Source: Acidobacteriota bacterium
GTDB taxonomy: Bacteria; Actinomycetota; Acidimicrobiia; Acidimicrobiales; Microtrichaceae
Assembly (NCBI GenBank): GCA_003577145.1
Contig: QEUP01000007.1
Span: 1 to 64,000 of the forward strand
Length of the DNA: 64,000 nt
Direction of reading: 5' to 3'
Shown here: positions 27,527 to 37,100 of the stretch, one piece after another
Layout: each line of letters opens with the position of its first letter
Position numbering within the stretch: position 1 is the first letter of the stretch
Position numbers and translations under genes: made by a program
The notes under the pieces: model-generated
What the model was told of the DNA's origin: nothing
The model's input: only the letters and a program-made list of their open reading frames with translations
Database searches by the model: none

Positions 27527-27566
27527 CATGGCCGCCACCCCGACGCGAAAGGCCCACGGATAAGCG

Positions 27567-27944
27567 ATGGCTCGTATTGCAGGCGTTGACATCCCACGCG
27601 AGAAGCGGGTGCTCATCTCACTCACCTATGTCTACGGGATCGGCGAGACGACGGCTCGTGAGGTCTGCGAGGCCACCGGCGTAGATCCGAACACCCGGGT
27701 GCGGGACCTCACCGACGAGGAGGTCACGAAGCTCCGCAACTTCGTCGACGCCAACCTGAAGGTGGAAGGCGACCTGCGGCGCGACGTCGCTCAGAACATC
27801 AAGCGCAAGATGGAGATCGGCTGCTATCAGGGGTTGCGTCACCGTCGCGGGCTACCCGTACGCGGCCAACGAACCCATACGAACGCGCGAACCCGCAAGG
27901 GCCCCAAGAAGACCGTTGCCGGAAAGAAGAAGGTCATCAAATGA
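27567..27944 (+). CDS. rpsM: 30S ribosomal protein uS13
   Basis: 125 residues. [31 protein letters not shown] and [20 protein letters not shown] are diagnostic; the lysine-rich tail [12 protein letters not shown] reaches the P-site tRNA. It forms intersubunit bridges with uL5. Confidence 0.98.
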   Translation: MARIAGVDIPREKRVLISLTYVYGIGETTAREVCEATGVDPNTRVRDLTDEEVTKLRNFVDANLKVEGDLRRDVAQNIKRKMEIGCYQGLRHRRGLPVRGQRTHTNARTRKGPKKTVAGKKKVIK

Positions 27945-27990
27945 GGGCGCTGGTCGAGGTGTCCCACCACCGCACGGAGGTCGTCAGCTG

Positions 27991-28389
27991 ATGGCGAAGC
28001 CAGCATCAGGCGGCCGCCGCCCCCGCCGCCGGGAGCGCAAGAACATCACCTACGGCGTGGCGCACATCAAGAGTTCCTTCAACAACACCATCGTGTCGAT
28101 CACCGATCAGGACGGGAACGTCCTGGCGTGGGCCTCGGCCGGAAACGTCGGATTCAAGGGCTCGCGCAAGTCCACTCCCTACGCCGCCCAGATGGCAGCG
28201 GAGCAGGCGGCGAGGCGGGCCATGGAGCACGGGGTGAGGAAGGTCGACGTGGTCGTCAAGGGCCCCGGGTCGGGTCGCGAGACGGCCATCCGCTCGATCC
28301 AGAACGCCGGCATCGAGGTCACGGGAATCAAAGACGTGACCCCGGTGCCTCACAACGGCTGCCGTCCTCCGAAGCGCCGGAGGGTCTGA
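27991..28389 (+). CDS. rpsK: 30S ribosomal protein uS11
   Basis: 132 residues. [24 protein letters not shown]-type segment [20 protein letters not shown] and the end [13 protein letters not shown] are conserved. It lies on the 30S platform by the E-site mRNA. The stop overlaps rpsD by one base. Confidence 0.98.
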   Translation: MAKPASGGRRPRRRERKNITYGVAHIKSSFNNTIVSITDQDGNVLAWASAGNVGFKGSRKSTPYAAQMAAEQAARRAMEHGVRKVDVVVKGPGSGRETAIRSIQNAGIEVTGIKDVTPVPHNGCRPPKRRRV

Positions 28390-29006
28390 TGGCTCGTTAC
28401 ACAGGCCCCAAGTCACGGGTCTCCCGACGCTTCGGCACCAACATCTTCGGTACCCGAGGCGAAACACTGGCCTTGGAGAAGCGACCGTATCCACCCGGCG
28501 AGCACGGGCGGAGCCGCCGTCGGGGCAACGTGTCCGAGTACCTGGTCCAGCTCCAGGAGAAGCAGAAGGCGCGCTTCACCTACGGTTTGTCGGAGAAGCA
28601 GTTCCGAAACCTCTACCAGGAAGCCAACCGCCGTCCCGGTGTCACCGGCGAGACGCTGTTGCAGTTCTGCGAGCTACGACTCGACAACATCGTGTACCGC
28701 GCAGGTTGGGCTGCCACCCGCCCGCAGGCACGGCAGTTCGTGAACCACGGCCACGTCGAGGTCAACGGCGACCGAGTGGACATCCCCAGCTATCGGGCCC
28801 GTAAGGGCGACATCGTCTCGCTGCGCGACAAGGCCCGCCAGATCGTGACCGTACGCTGGAACATGGATGTGCTCGACCGCACACCCCCGGCCTGGCTCGA
28901 ATCATCCGACGGCGGGCAACAAGTCACGGTTCGAGAGGTCCCGGCACGGGAACAGATCGATGTTCCTGTGCGGGAGAGCCTGATAGTCGAGTTGTACAGC
29001 AAGTGA
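28389..29006 (+). CDS. rpsD: 30S ribosomal protein uS4
   Basis: 205 residues. [18 protein letters not shown] starts the protein. The N-terminal zinc cysteines of some uS4 proteins are absent (zinc-free form). The S4 RNA-binding domain has ELRLDNIVYRAGWA and ARQFVNHGHVEVNG. A primary assembly protein and, in E. coli, repressor of the alpha operon. rpoA follows after 136 bases. Confidence 0.98.
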   Translation: MARYTGPKSRVSRRFGTNIFGTRGETLALEKRPYPPGEHGRSRRRGNVSEYLVQLQEKQKARFTYGLSEKQFRNLYQEANRRPGVTGETLLQFCELRLDNIVYRAGWAATRPQARQFVNHGHVEVNGDRVDIPSYRARKGDIVSLRDKARQIVTVRWNMDVLDRTPPAWLESSDGGQQVTVREVPAREQIDVPVRESLIVELYSK

Positions 29007-29142
29007 AGATGCCATCGCCCACCGCGCCGATGCTCTCGGCTGGACCCGGCACCGAAGGCCTTTGCGTTCTCGAACAGGTTCGCCTCAGCCGAAGCACCAG
29101 ACCCACCACTGAAGCGATCGCCGACCGAGCGAGGGAGAACTG

Positions 29143-30081
29143 ATGCTGGTCATTCAACGGCCCACTGTCGAAGCGCTCGACGAACAAGACGGAAACCGGC
29201 AGCGTTTCGCCGTCGGCCCTCTCGAGCCCGGCTTCGGCCACACGCTGGGTAACTCGCTTCGCCGGACCTTGCTCTCGTCCATCCCGGGGGCAGCGATCAC
29301 CCAGGTCCGGTTCGACGACGCGCTCCACGAGTTCGACACCATCCCCGGCGTGACCGAGGACGTAACCGACGTCATCCTCAACCTCAAAGACATCGTACTG
29401 GTTTGTCACAGCGACGAGCCTGTGACGCTTCGCCTCGACGTGCGTGGTCCGGCCGATGTCACTGCCGCTGACATCCAGCCCACCACCGATGTCGAGATCC
29501 TGAACGGCGACCTGCACATCGCAACCCTCAACAGCAAGGGCCGGTTGGCCATCGACATGACCGTCGAGCGTGGTCGTGGCTATGTGAGCGCCGAGCAGAA
29601 CCAACAGTCGAGCACGATCGGGGTAATCCCCGTCGATTCGATCTTCTCGCCGGTACGGCGGGTCGCCTTCGAGGTGGAGCCGACACGCGTGGAGCAGTCG
29701 ACGAACTACGACCGACTGGTTCTCGACATCGAAACGGACGGCTCTCTCACGGCCCGCGACGCTCTTGCTTCGGCGGGAGCGACCCTGCGGTCACTGGTCC
29801 AGCTCGTCGAGGAGATGACCGAGGAGCCCGAGGGCCTCGAACTGGGCGAGGTCGGCACGCCAACTTCGACCTCTCCCGACCTCGACCTGCCGATCGAGGA
29901 TCTCGATCTCTCCGAGCGTCCACGCAACTGCCTCAAGCGTGCCCAGGTGAACACTATCGGTGAGCTTCTGGAGAAGACCGAGGACGACCTGCTGGCGATC
30001 ACCAACTTCGGCCAGAAGTCTCTCGACGAGGTGACCCAGAAGCTCGACGAGCGGGGCCTCTCCCTGCGCGGGCGGGACTAG
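29143..30081 (+). CDS. rpoA: RNA polymerase alpha subunit
   Basis: 312 residues. The N-terminal dimerisation domain has [20 protein letters not shown] and [15 protein letters not shown]; the C-terminal domain, which binds UP elements and activators, has [20 protein letters not shown] and [12 protein letters not shown]. An acidic linker near 230-250 joins them. The last gene but one in the superoperon, as usual. Confidence 0.98.
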   Translation: MLVIQRPTVEALDEQDGNRQRFAVGPLEPGFGHTLGNSLRRTLLSSIPGAAITQVRFDDALHEFDTIPGVTEDVTDVILNLKDIVLVCHSDEPVTLRLDVRGPADVTAADIQPTTDVEILNGDLHIATLNSKGRLAIDMTVERGRGYVSAEQNQQSSTIGVIPVDSIFSPVRRVAFEVEPTRVEQSTNYDRLVLDIETDGSLTARDALASAGATLRSLVQLVEEMTEEPEGLELGEVGTPTSTSPDLDLPIEDLDLSERPRNCLKRAQVNTIGELLEKTEDDLLAITNFGQKSLDEVTQKLDERGLSLRGRD

Positions 30082-30083
30082 CC

Positions 30084-30437
30084 GTGGTCGGCACGCCCCG
30101 CAAAGGCCGCCGTCTGGGTGGCAGCAGCTCGCACCAGCGATTGATGCTCGCCAACCTCGTCGCCTCGCTGATCGCCGCAGAGGCCATCGTCACGACCGAG
30201 GCGAAGGCCAAGGCGATGCGACCTGTGACCGAGAAGCTGATCACCAAGGCCAAGAAGGGTGGGCTGCACAACCACCGGCAGGTGCTGGCGTTCCTCGGCG
30301 ACGAGGAGATCACCGCCAAGTTGATGGACGACGTCGGCCCCCGCTACGAGGACCGCCCCGGCGGTTACACGCGCATCTTGAAGGTGGGCCACCGCCACGG
30401 TGACAACGCCCCCATGGCCCGCATCGAGCTCGTCTGA
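30084..30437 (+). CDS. rplQ: 50S ribosomal protein bL17
   Basis: 117 residues. [40 protein letters not shown] and [20 protein letters not shown] are diagnostic. GTG 30084 lies two bases after the rpoA stop. bL17 sits near the exit tunnel and is essential for 50S assembly. It ends the superoperon; truA follows after 16 bases. Confidence 0.98.
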   Translation: MVGTPRKGRRLGGSSSHQRLMLANLVASLIAAEAIVTTEAKAKAMRPVTEKLITKAKKGGLHNHRQVLAFLGDEEITAKLMDDVGPRYEDRPGGYTRILKVGHRHGDNAPMARIELV

Positions 30438-30453
30438 TCACCTCCCCATCTCG

Positions 30454-31314
30454 TTGATTGCCCGACCGACCGTACGAGTCGCGATGATCGTGGCCTACGA
30501 CGGAACCGACTTCCGCGGCTTTGCCTCGAACCCGGGAGTTCGCACTGTCGGTGGAGTGCTAAGTGCGGCGATAGAGCGGGTTCTGGGCGACCCGGTCGAC
30601 ATCACCTGCGCCGGTCGTACCGACAAGGGAGTACATGCCCGGGGTCAGGTCGTGAGCTTCGATGCAGACAGGGAGCGCTTCGACCCGGAGGGCCTGCAGC
30701 GAGCACTCAACAGGTTGTGTGCGCCCGAGATCGCCGTGCGGCAGGTCGTGGCGGTCCCCGACGGCTTCGATGCCCGCCGATCTGCCCAGAGCCGGCTCTA
30801 CCGTTATGCGATCCTCAACCAGGGCGCCCCCGACCCGTTTCTGGCCCGCACGGCCTGGCACGTGGGGTCGTCGCTGGACCTCGCCGCGCTGCGCCAGGGC
30901 TCCTACCCACTCATCGGGGAGCACGACTTCGCCTCGTTCTGCCGGCGCCCGAAGCCGGCGGGAAAGGTGCGCGGCGCCCACCCGGGTGTGGACGATTCGG
31001 GCGCGGCTCACGCGGTCCTCCAGCCCTCCGCATCACTGGTGAGGCGGGTCATCGACGCCTCTTGGTCCGCCCACGGGAGCCTGCTGGAGTTCGACATCAG
31101 AGCCAACTCGTTCTGCCAGCAGATGGTGCGCAGCATCGTGGGCACGCTCGTGGAGGTGGGGACGGGCAAGCGGTCTGCTGCCGAGGTCAGCGCCATCCTG
31201 CGATCGGGGGACCGTCAATCGGTCACGCTGATCGCACCCCCCCACGGGCTGTGCCTCATGTCGGTCGAGTACCCCCACAGATTCGCGGCGGAGGTTTCAC
31301 CGGAGCAGCACTAG
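30454..31314 (+). CDS. truA: tRNA pseudouridine(38-40) synthase
   Basis: 286 residues. It converts U38-U40 of the anticodon arm to pseudouridine. The catalytic aspartate lies in CAGRTDKGVHARGQVVSF. YDGTDFRGFASNPGVRTVGG and the C-terminal FCQQMVRSIVGTLVEVGTG are family motifs. TTG 30454 is chosen because TVRVAMIVAYDGT completes the first beta strand; ATG 30484 would cut into it. A palindromic repeat array begins at the very next base after the stop. Confidence 0.95.
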   Translation: MIARPTVRVAMIVAYDGTDFRGFASNPGVRTVGGVLSAAIERVLGDPVDITCAGRTDKGVHARGQVVSFDADRERFDPEGLQRALNRLCAPEIAVRQVVAVPDGFDARRSAQSRLYRYAILNQGAPDPFLARTAWHVGSSLDLAALRQGSYPLIGEHDFASFCRRPKPAGKVRGAHPGVDDSGAAHAVLQPSASLVRRVIDASWSAHGSLLEFDIRANSFCQQMVRSIVGTLVEVGTGKRSAAEVSAILRSGDRQSVTLIAPPHGLCLMSVEYPHRFAAEVSPEQH

Positions 31315-31654
31315 CCCAGTACCGGATGGCGCAGCCCGCGCGGCTGCGGAGCCTGCGGCGGAGCAGCGGGTGCCCCAGTACCGGATGGCGCAGCCCGCGC
31401 GGCTGCGGAGCCTGCGGCGGAGCAGCGGGGACCCCAGTACCGGATGGCGCAGCCCGCGCCACCTGTGGTGGCGCCATGTGAGGGTGGGCTGCGGAGCCTG
31501 CGGCGGAGCTGCGGGGACCCCAGTACCGGATGGCGCAGCCCGCGCCACCTGTGGTGGCGCCATGTGAGGGTGGGCTGCGGAGCCTGCGGCGGAGCAGCGG
31601 GGACCCCAGTACCGGATGGCGCAGCCCGCGCCACCTGTGGTGGCGCCATGTGAC
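31315..31654 (+). repeat. Five-unit array of a REP-like palindromic element
   Basis: Units beginning CCCAGTACCGGATGGCGCAG start at 31315, 31374, 31433, 31519 and 31605, giving periods of 59, 59, 86 and 86 bases plus a partial last unit. Short units fold as CGCAGCC-loop-GGCTGCG. Long units insert 27 bases that carry a further hairpin, GCGCCACC-TGT-GGTGGCGC (for example 31456-31474). The array fills the gap between truA and the rplM leader. Open frames through it are by-products of its lack of stops. A related single copy lies at 49849-49928. Confidence 0.9.
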
Positions 31655-31769
31655 AGTGGCGCCCAGCCGGTACAGCCGATATCGTGGTCGGTCGGCTCTG
31701 GGCCGGTCTGTCGACGCGACCGGCCGGTCGGCATCCCGGGAAATCGGTACCAGCAGAAGGCAAACTTGC
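31650..31769 (+). promoter_or_regulatory. rplM leader region
   Basis: The last repeat unit runs into GTGACA (31650-31655), a fair -35 match, but no good -10 at standard spacing follows (candidates TACAGC 31671-31676, GATATC 31679-31684). AGAAGG at 31755-31760 is the rplM ribosome site. A promoter for rplM-rpsI probably lies here. Confidence 0.3.
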
Positions 31770-32228
31770 GTGCGCACGTACTCTCCGAAGGCTCAAGAGA
31801 TCCAGCGCGACTGGCACGTCGTAGACGCTGAGGGGCTCGTACTGGGTCGTATGGCGTCGGAGGTGGCGCGGGTCTTGCGTGGCAAGCACAAGGCGACCTT
31901 TGCTCCACACATCGACACCGGTGACCATGTGATCGTCGTGAACGCCGACAAGGTTGTGCTCACAGGGGACAAGGCCGGTGCCAAGACGGTCTATCAGCAC
32001 TCGGGCTATCCGGGAGGCCTGTCGTCCCAGTCCTACGCCGACCTGCTGCGACTGAAGCCGGAGGAGGCGGTACGCAGGTCGATCAAGGGGATGCTGCCCA
32101 AGAACCGGCTCGGTAGGGCGATGATCCGCAAGCTGAAGGTGTACGCCGGGCCCACCCATCCGCACGAGGCCCAGAAACCCCAGCCGCTCGAGATCGACCA
32201 TGCGCGAGCCCGTCCGAAGGCGAGGTAG
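31770..32228 (+). CDS. rplM: 50S ribosomal protein uL13
   Basis: 152 residues from GTG 31770: [52 protein letters not shown] and [20 protein letters not shown] are diagnostic. It is an early 50S assembly protein, paired as usual with rpsI, whose start follows at once. The extensive open frame upstream reads through repeats and is not part of the protein. Confidence 0.98.
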   Translation: MRTYSPKAQEIQRDWHVVDAEGLVLGRMASEVARVLRGKHKATFAPHIDTGDHVIVVNADKVVLTGDKAGAKTVYQHSGYPGGLSSQSYADLLRLKPEEAVRRSIKGMLPKNRLGRAMIRKLKVYAGPTHPHEAQKPQPLEIDHARARPKAR

Positions 32229-32234
32229 TTGAGG

Positions 32235-32627
32235 ATGTCAAAGCCACTCGTACAGGCGACCGGCCGCCGCAAGGAAGCCATTGCCCGGGTGCAGTTCCGG
32301 CCTGGCACGGGAAAGATCGTCGTCAACGGGCGCAGCGTCGAGGACTACTTCCCGAGCGACACGCACCGCATGATCCTGTCGGAGCCTCTCCGTATCACCA
32401 ACACGGCCGAGGTCTACGACATCGACGCCAACATCCGGGGTGGCGGCCCGAGCGGGCAGGCCGGCGCCCTCCGGCTCGGGATCGCACGCGGCCTCATCGA
32501 TCTCGACGACGAGCTACGACCCTCGATCAAGGCGGCAGGCTTCCTCACGCGCGACGCTCGCAAGAAGGAGTCCAAGAAGTACGGGCTCAAGAAGGCTCGC
32601 AAGGCTCCCCAGTACTCCAAGCGCTGA
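32235..32627 (+). CDS. rpsI: 30S ribosomal protein uS9
   Basis: 130 residues. [40 protein letters not shown] and the tail [12 protein letters not shown], which reaches the P-site tRNA, are diagnostic. ATG 32235 is preferred to TTG 32229 because GAGGTAG lies at a suitable distance. Confidence 0.98.
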   Translation: MSKPLVQATGRRKEAIARVQFRPGTGKIVVNGRSVEDYFPSDTHRMILSEPLRITNTAEVYDIDANIRGGGPSGQAGALRLGIARGLIDLDDELRPSIKAAGFLTRDARKKESKKYGLKKARKAPQYSKR

Positions 32628-32694
32628 CACAGGTACGCCGTGACGGCCCACGCGGAGGATCTCAGCCGCCTTCGCAGCTGTGGACAGGCTTGAC

Positions 32695-34023
32695 ATGCGG
32701 TTCGGCACCGACGGAGTCAGGGGCGAGGCAAACACCGACGTCACCCCTGAGCTGGCAACGGCCATAGGCCGAGCCGCGATTCGTGTGCTCGGCGGCGACG
32801 AGCTCCTCGTCGGCCGCGACACCCGTAGGTCGGGTCCGATGCTTGCCGCTGCCCTCGCTGCCGGCGCCGCCTCCGAGGGGGCCCGGGCATTGGATCTCGG
32901 TGTGCTCCCGACGCCTGCGGTGGCGCGCCTCGCTGCCGTCGATGGCTGCGCGGCCGCGGTCATCTCGGCGTCGCACAACCCTTTCGGCGACAACGGCATC
33001 AAGTTGTTCTCCGCCGGTGGGCTGAAGCTGGACGACGAGCTCCAGAGCCGTCTCGAAGCGGGCATCGATGAGATCCTGGGTCACTCCGGCAGCGCCAGGC
33101 CGGTTGCCGCCCGGGTCGGGACCGTCGAGCCCGTACCAGAGGCGCTGGAGCGCTACGGCGGCTCGATCGAGAGGGCTCTGGAGGGTCACAGCCTTGACGG
33201 GCTGAGGGTGGTTGCCGACTGCGCCAACGGGGCTGCATCGGTCATAGCTCCTCATGTCCTCCGGCGGCTGGGTGCCGAGGTGGAGGCGATCCACGCCGAG
33301 CCTGACGGGATCAACATCAACCACGAGTGCGGCTCGACTCATCCCGAGTCACTCCAGCAGCGGGTGCTCACGTCGCAGGCCGACGCAGGTGTGGCCTTCG
33401 ATGGTGATGCCGATCGCGTTGTCGCGGTGGGTGAGGACGGTGCTCTTGTCGATGGCGACCACATCGTCGCGATGCTCGCGAGCGACCTGAGATCCCGAGG
33501 CCGCCTGCGTGAGAGCACGGTCGTCGTCACCGTCATGAGCAACCTCGGTTTCCGGCAGGCGATGAGTCGGGAAGGGATCCGGGTAGTCGAAACGCCGGTC
33601 GGCGACCGCCATGTACTCGAGGCCCTCGAGCGCGGCCACTGGTCACTCGGTGGCGAGCAGTCCGGCCACGTCATCTTCAGGGACCTGGCGACGACAGGCG
33701 ACGGCCTGCTCACCGCGGTCCTGCTCCTCGACCTTGTCCGTCGCTCGGGCGCGCCGCTCTCGCGGATGTCACAGGATGCGATGCAGTCGCTGCCGCAGGT
33801 GCTGGTCAACGTCCGGGTGGTCGGGTGTCCCCCCGACATCGCCGCTGTAGTAGCCGATGTCGTGGCCGCCGAGGAGGAGCACCTCGGTGGCTCCGGTCGC
33901 GTGCTCGTCCGCCCGAGTGGCACCGAGCCGGTTGTTCGGGTCATGGTCGAGGCGCCCACGGAGGATCTTGCCCAAAGGGTCGCAGGTCGGGTCGCAAGAG
34001 CGGTCGAAGCCGCCTGCGGGTGA
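32695..34023 (+). CDS. glmM: Phosphoglucosamine mutase
   Basis: 442 residues, standard. It converts glucosamine-6-phosphate to glucosamine-1-phosphate for UDP-GlcNAc. MRFGTDGVRGEANTDVTPEL starts it; the phosphorylated serine lies in VISASHNPFGDNGIK, metal binding in GVAFDGDADRVVAV, and phosphate binding in VRPSGTEPVVRVM. ATG 32695 matches the family start; an in-frame GTG at 32680 is less likely. It directly precedes the glmS-like gene. Confidence 0.97.
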   Translation: MRFGTDGVRGEANTDVTPELATAIGRAAIRVLGGDELLVGRDTRRSGPMLAAALAAGAASEGARALDLGVLPTPAVARLAAVDGCAAAVISASHNPFGDNGIKLFSAGGLKLDDELQSRLEAGIDEILGHSGSARPVAARVGTVEPVPEALERYGGSIERALEGHSLDGLRVVADCANGAASVIAPHVLRRLGAEVEAIHAEPDGININHECGSTHPESLQQRVLTSQADAGVAFDGDADRVVAVGEDGALVDGDHIVAMLASDLRSRGRLRESTVVVTVMSNLGFRQAMSREGIRVVETPVGDRHVLEALERGHWSLGGEQSGHVIFRDLATTGDGLLTAVLLLDLVRRSGAPLSRMSQDAMQSLPQVLVNVRVVGCPPDIAAVVADVVAAEEEHLGGSGRVLVRPSGTEPVVRVMVEAPTEDLAQRVAGRVARAVEAACG

Positions 34024-34042
34024 GTATCGGCCGGACCGCAAC

Positions 34043-34048
34043 TACAAT
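34043..34048 (+). promoter_or_regulatory. -10 element upstream of the glmS-like gene
   Basis: TACAAT is one base from consensus and lies in the 149-base gap after glmM. The position 17 bases upstream reads GTGAGT, a weak -35 that overlaps the glmM stop. A 118-base leader would follow. Confidence 0.4.
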
Positions 34049-34172
34049 CGTGCATCGGGCTGGTCGTCACGTCGCGTCCCCGAACTTCGTCCTTCCACCG
34101 ATGCGGTGGGCGTCTCGTGACACTGCTGCCGGTCACGCCGGCGCCTGAGCCGAGGAGATAACCCGACGCACC

Positions 34173-37100
34173 ATGTGTGGCATCATCGCCATTCTCCGCA
34201 AACCGAGCGGTCGTCTCCCTCCGACCGCTGATGAGCTGCTCGCGCCGCTGGAATCGGCTCTGAAGAACCTCGACCACCGCGATGGCATCGAGCTCGCCGA
34301 GCGGCTGGGACGGGCCGTTGAGAGCGTCAGAGGCGTGGACCTCATGCTTCGGGGACTGCCGGGGCTCCGGTCGCTGGTGGATGACCGTTCCATCCATCCC
34401 CGCCTGCAGCAACTGACCGAGCAGATCAGGCGGTGCGTCACCGAGATCGAGGAGCGCCTCGACCGCAGCGAGATCGTCCTCACCGGCTCGGAGCTCGAGT
34501 CGGTGAACGCCTCGCTCGTCGGTCTCAAGGACGGCACCTGGGCCATCGCGCGGGATCGTCTCCACGCGGTCGAGTCGGTGATCGACCTCGCCGGGTCCGA
34601 TGCGACAACGGTGGCTCTGGGTGCGCTGCTCTCGGTGCAGCAGGCGCTTTCGGCACTCGACCGTCTCGAGGTCCGGGGCCGCGACTCCGCCGGCTTGGAG
34701 GTGGTCGTCACCGGGCACGGTCTCGACCTCGAGGAGCCCGCCATCGCCGGCCTGCTGGCCGACCGGATGGACGAGCAGTTCCGGTCAGGTTCGGTCCGTG
34801 TCGCCGGCGGGAATCTGTGCTTCGTGTACAAGGCCGCGGCCGAGATCGGTGAGCTCGGCGACAACACCGCCCACATCCGCCGGGCCGTTGCCGACGACGA
34901 GTTGCTGCATCTCTGTTTGCGGTCCGAGCGCGCCGACGCGCTGGTTCTCGGGCACACCCGCTGGGCGAGCGTCGGTGTGATCTCGGAGCCCAACGCCCAC
35001 CCTCTGACATCCGAGGAGGTCGGTGTCAGCGGACCGCTGGTGACCGGAGCCCTCAACGGCGACGTCGACAACTACGCCGACTTGAGGATGGAGGAGGGGC
35101 TGCGGATTGCCCCGGAGATCACAACTGATGCGAAGGTGATCCCGACGCTGGTCTCGCATCGGATGAAGGACGGCGAGGACTTCGCCCAGGCCTTCCGCGA
35201 CACGGTGCGCAATCTCGAGGGCTCGGTGGCCATCGCCGCCAACTCGGTCGCCGACGGTCATCGGCTGATGCTCGCCCAGCGAGGTAGCGGCCAGGCTCTC
35301 TACATCGGTCTCGCCGAGGACGCGTTCGTGGTGGCCAGCGAGCCGTACGGTCTGGTGGAGGAGACCTCTCTATATCTGCGCATGGACGGCGAGACGCCCT
35401 CCGATCCCGGGAGCGCTGCAGCCAGCCGCGGCCAGGTGATCGAGCTCGACGCCCGCGGTGCCGGATCCCTGGACGGGGTCGAGCGCTGGTCCTACGACGG
35501 AGCCGACCTACCGGTGGACGCCGGTGAGTTGCAGACCGCGGAGATAACGACTCGGGACATCGATCGGGGTGCGTTCCCGCACTTCCTGCTCAAGGAGATC
35601 CACGACGCACCCGCGTCGTTCCGCAAGACCCTTCGAGGGAAGTTGATCGAGGAGGACGGTCGGCTCGGCGTGCAACTCGGTCGTGACTGCCTCTCCCGGG
35701 AGCTGGAGGAGCGCCTCCGGGACGGCGGGATCGCCCAGATACATGTGGTGGGCCAGGGGACCGCGGCCGTCGCCGGGCTCAGTCTCGCGGCGGCGCTCAG
35801 TGACCTTCTCGTCGACACAACCGTGAGGATCGACGCGCTCCCGGCCACCGAGCTGTCGGGCTTCGGCCTCAGTGCCGACATGACCGAGACGCTCGTCATC
35901 GCCATAAGCCAGTCCGGAACCACGACCGACACGAACCGCACCGTCGACCTTGCACGGGCCAGGGGCGCTGCGGTCATCGCCATCGTGAATCGGCGCAACA
36001 GCGACCTCACCGACAAGGCCGACGGCGTTCTCTACACCAGCGACGGCAGGGACGTGGAGATGAGCGTCGCCTCCACCAAGGCCTTCTACGCCCAGGTCGC
36101 CGCCGGGTTCCTGCTGGCCTACGGCATCGCCGGCCTCGTCCCGGGATCAAAGCCTCAGGCGAGTCAAGCACAACAGGACCTGCTCAGGGACCTCCAGCAG
36201 TTGCCCGCCAAGATGAGCGAGACGCTCGAACGCCGATCCGACGTCGCGGTGGCGGCTCAGCACTTCGCGCCGACCCGCCGCTACTGGGCCGTGGTCGGCA
36301 ACGGCGCCAACACCGTCGCCGCACGGGAGATCCGGATCAAGCTCTCCGAGCTGTGCTACAAGTCGATCGCGTGCGACGTCACCGAGGACAAGAAGCACAT
36401 CGACCTCTCGGCCGAGCCGCTGATCCTCGTGTGCGCAGCCGGCCTGTCGGGGTCCAACGCCGGTGATGTCGGCAAGGAGGTCGACATCTATCGCGCTCAC
36501 AAGGCGGCGCCCATCGTCATAGCCAGCGACGGGGAATCCAGCTTCGGTTCGGCACTCCATGTCATCAGGGTGCCCCAGACCCACTGCCGCCTGGCCTTCG
36601 TCCTCACGGCGATGGCCGGCCACCTCTTCGGCTACGAGGCGGCGTTGGCGATCGATGCGCAGGCCCGGCCACTTCGCGAGGCCCGCGCCGCGATAGAGGC
36701 TCTCGCCACTGACGGGCTCAGCGAGATCCACGGTGAGGAGCTGCTCAGGAGGTTGGAGCCGAAGCTCGTGCCCATCGCCACGGGGTTCTTCGACAGCCTG
36801 AGGGCAGGGGAGTACGACGGGCATCTGGAAGCAGGTACGGCGGTACGGGTGGCTTCTCTCTTCAGGTACGCACTCGGCATCAGCGAGCTGGGTTCGTATC
36901 AGGTCGAGTTCGGCAAGGTCGGCACTCCAGGGGTGGTCCTCGAAGACCTGACCTCGGCTCTGAACCTCGCCATCGAGGAGCTGACCCGTCCGGTCGACGC
37001 CATCAAGCACCAAGCCAAGACCGTGACGGTGGGGATCTCGCGCTCGGACGAAGCGCTGATGCAGATCCCGCTCATCGCCGCCACACTCGCCGCCGGCGCA

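Noticed and set aside
29007-29142. Possible promoter or terminator between rpsD and rpoA
   Set aside because: No hairpin with a T-run and no -35/-10 pair at standard spacing was convincing.
31315-31654. Possible CRISPR array
   Set aside because: Unit lengths vary, the units adjoin each other without unique spacers, and there are no cas genes.
31311-31777. Overlapping repetitive open frames on both strands in the truA-rplM gap
   Set aside because: Periods of 59 and 86 are not multiples of three, so units are read in shifting frames. The frames stay open only because the repeat lacks stops.
34024-34172. glmS ribozyme before the glmS-like gene
   Set aside because: The 149-base gap has none of the conserved core I would expect, and this ribozyme class is mainly found in Firmicutes.
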